Assembly (NCBI RefSeq): GCF_000963705.1
Contig: NZ_LAJY01000019.1
Location: 1 to 16,459, forward strand
Length of the DNA: 16,459 nucleotides
Direction of reading: 5' to 3'
Source: Elstera litoralis
GTDB taxonomy: Bacteria; Pseudomonadota; Alphaproteobacteria; Elsterales; Elsteraceae
Shown here piece by piece: positions 15,413 through 16,459 of the stretch; positions within the stretch are counted from its first letter, which is position 1, and every line of letters begins with the position of its first letter. Below the pieces are notes generated by a model. It did no database searches and was not told the origin of the DNA. It saw only the letters and a program-made list of their open reading frames with translations. The translations under genes and the position numbers were made by a program.

Positions 15413-15826
15413 ATGATCGGACGGTTGAACCATGTGGCCATCGTCGTGCCGGATTTAGCGGCGGCGACGGCGCTCTATCGCAACGCACTGGGCGCGACCG
15501 TCTCCGATCCGGTCGATGTGCCCGCCCACGGCGTCACCACCGTCTTCGTTCTGCTGCCGAACACGAAAATCGAACTGCTGCATCCCTTGGGCGAAAACTC
15601 CCCGATTGCCGGGTTTCTCGCGAAAAATCCGGCGGGCGGCATGCATCACATTTGCTATGAAGTCACCGATATCCGCGCCGCCCGCGATCATCTCCTGGCC
15701 GAAGGCGCGCGGGTGTTGGGCGACGGCGAGCCGAAGATCGGCGCGCACGGGCTGCCCGTGCTGTTTCTGCACCCGAAGGATTTCTGCGGGACGCTAGTGG
15801 AGTTGGAGGAGGTTGCGGCGGCATGA
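15413..15826 (+). CDS. mce: Methylmalonyl-CoA epimerase
   Basis: This enzyme interconverts (2S)- and (2R)-methylmalonyl-CoA in the route from propionyl-CoA to succinyl-CoA. The 137-residue protein is a VOC/glyoxalase-fold member with two beta-alpha-beta-beta-beta modules. Likely metal ligands are H7 (LNHVAIVVPDL), a residue in NTKIELLHPLGE (about E54), one of H78/H79 in GGMHHICYEVTDI, and E130 in GTLVELEEV. The GGMHHICYEV and GTLVELE motifs separate it from generic glyoxalases. GGGGGAGG 8 nt upstream supports the ATG at 15413. Its neighbours are rnj (30 nt upstream) and DUF1467 (4-nt overlap). A broader VOC function is possible but less likely. Confidence 0.92.
   Translation: MIGRLNHVAIVVPDLAAATALYRNALGATVSDPVDVPAHGVTTVFVLLPNTKIELLHPLGENSPIAGFLAKNPAGGMHHICYEVTDIRAARDHLLAEGARVLGDGEPKIGAHGLPVLFLHPKDFCGTLVELEEVAAA
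15805..15812 (+). promoter_or_regulatory. Ribosome-binding site of the DUF1467 gene
   Basis: GGAGGAGG lies within the last codons of mce, 10 nt before the overlapping ATG at 15823. It suggests independent strong initiation in addition to coupling. Confidence 0.75.
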
Positions 15827-16080
15827 ATTGGGTTTCGGGAATCGTCGTTTATACGATCACCTGGTGGGTCGTGCTCTTCGCCGTCCTGCCGTGGCGGGTG
15901 ACGACCAATCAGCAAAAGGGCCGGGGCGAAATGGCGGGCGCGCCGGATAATCCGCATATTCTCTATAAGGCGATGTGGACAACGATTATCGCCACGATCG
16001 TTTTCGGGGGGATCTACGCGGTGATCGCCGCCGACCTGATTTCGTTTCAGGATATGGCCGACCGCATGGGCCGGTATTAG
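15823..16080 (+). CDS. DUF1467 family small membrane protein
   Basis: This 85-residue protein has unknown function. It has two hydrophobic segments, about residues 4-23 (VSGIVVYTITWWVVLFAVLP) and 50-71, separated by a short polar loop with PWRVTTNQQKGRGEM and PDNPHILYKAMWTT. The TWWVVLFAVLPW motif and the two-helix layout match DUF1467, a family found mainly in alphaproteobacteria. The ATG overlaps the mce stop (ATGA), and a strong GGAGGAGG lies 10 nt upstream inside mce, so it is well translated and probably in the mce operon. Both ends of the loop are charged, as expected for an inner-membrane hairpin. No catalytic residues can be proposed. Confidence 0.85.
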   Translation: MNWVSGIVVYTITWWVVLFAVLPWRVTTNQQKGRGEMAGAPDNPHILYKAMWTTIIATIVFGGIYAVIAADLISFQDMADRMGRY

Positions 16081-16184
16081 AGGCTAGACGCTGCCGCTCG
16101 CTTCAGTCATGCTTCTGTAACAGTCTCTCGACCCGCATTCCCCGCTTTATGGGGGAGCGCCGATAAGGGGGTGTTGCCGCGCCA
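16081..16184 (+). other. Spacer between DUF1467 and DUF2794 genes
   Basis: This 104-nt region without a gene is the longest spacer of the window. It contains a CTGT-A-ACAG inverted repeat (16115-16123) and a hairpin with TTCCCC (16138-16143) pairing to GGGGGA (16151-16156) across a 7-nt loop. No T-run follows, so this is not a typical intrinsic terminator. A weak promoter-like pair, TAGACG (16085-16090) and CATGCT (16108-16113) at 17-nt spacing, is present. It is a plausible transcription boundary, but unproven. Confidence 0.35.
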
Positions 16185-16459
16185 ATGACCGGGCTGATTA
16201 ACCTTGCGGATTTCCGGCCGAACCGTCACCGGGTGACGTTCAACAAGGCCGAATTGCAGGAAATCCTGAATATTTATAGCCGCCGTGTCGCCAAAGGAGA
16301 GTGGCGCGATTACGCTATTGATATGAGCGGCGGGGCGGCGATGTTCTCCATCTTCCGCTCGTCGTACGAACTGCCGCTCTACAGCATCGTCAAGCACGCC
16401 AGCGCCCGCCAGATTGATTTTGTCCTCATGAGTCGCGGCCAAAAACTGCGGCAAGAGCG
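16185..16459 (+). CDS. DUF2794 family protein (5' part, cut by window end)
   Basis: From an ATG at 16185 a frame stays open to the right edge, giving at least 91 residues. Recognisable segments are VTFNKAELQEILNIYSRRVAKGEWRDYAIDMS in its two halves (FNKAELQEILNIYSRR; KGEWRDYAID), then AMFSIFRSSYELPLYSIVKH. These match my recollection of DUF2794, a short alphaproteobacterial family of unknown function. The GEWRDYAID core is the most telling. The only nearby ribosome-binding candidate is AAGGGGG at 16165-16171, 13 nt upstream, which is rather distant. No other in-frame start lies between it and the upstream spacer. It is separated from DUF1467 by 104 nt and may be its own transcription unit. 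Confidence 0.78.
   Translation, partial: MTGLINLADFRPNRHRVTFNKAELQEILNIYSRRVAKGEWRDYAIDMSGGAAMFSIFRSSYELPLYSIVKHASARQIDFVLMSRGQKLRQE

Noticed and set aside
15405..15416. Four-codon frame ATG-CGG-GGA-TGA overlapping the mce start
   Set aside because: Too short to support; it lies between the strong ribosome-binding site and the mce ATG and is probably chance.
16107..16454. A 115-codon minus-strand frame at the right end
   Set aside because: The + strand frame from 16185 has recognisable DUF2794 segments; the antisense translation has none.
1..16459. Search for a hidden novel system, mobile element, tRNA or phage-like genes
   Set aside because: Almost all of the window is covered by identified + strand housekeeping genes with matching codon style; no inverted terminal repeats, integrase, transposase, tRNA-like clover leaf or repeat array was seen.

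Overview
This window is a G+C-rich, densely packed, single-strand stretch of a bacterial chromosome. Gene content, gene order and protein signatures point to an alphaproteobacterium, probably of the Rhodospirillales. It holds most of a respiratory complex I (NADH:quinone oxidoreductase) operon, followed by a block of housekeeping genes that often sits behind nuoN in alphaproteobacteria. The species cannot be named from the sequence alone.

Layout: positions 1-635 are the 3' half of nuoD, and 632-12108 carry nuoE, F, G, H, I, J, K, L, M and N in the canonical order. All genes are intact and on the + strand, with junctions from 8-nt overlaps to a 32-nt gap. After nuoN come a monofunctional biotin-protein ligase (12119-12847), a type III pantothenate kinase (coaX, 12915-13691), ribonuclease J (13688-15382), methylmalonyl-CoA epimerase (mce, 15413-15826) and a two-helix DUF1467 membrane protein (15823-16080). 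A 104-nt spacer leads to a DUF2794-family gene cut by the right edge (16185-16459).

How the genes work together: NuoE, F and G form the NADH dehydrogenase arm. FMN and the NADH site are on NuoF, and the N1a, N1b, N3, N4 and N5 clusters are spread over the three. NuoI carries N6a and N6b to the quinone site near NuoD and NuoH. NuoH, J, K, L, M and N form the membrane proton-pumping arm. The key charged residues and the cysteine ligands of every expected Fe-S cluster are present, so the enzyme looks functional. The downstream genes supply biotinylation, coenzyme A, RNA turnover and the methylmalonyl-CoA step of propionyl-CoA use. They run on with short gaps or overlaps except for 67 nt before coaX, so some may be co-transcribed with nuo.

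I saw no mobile element, RNA gene, CRISPR array or defence system, and no gene-free stretch over 300 nt. The window is largely ordinary. The points most worth a look are a strongly His-rich loop in NuoL, a mitochondrial-like tail on NuoE, the biotin/CoA/methylmalonyl-CoA gene grouping, and DUF2794 where proS would be expected after DUF1467.
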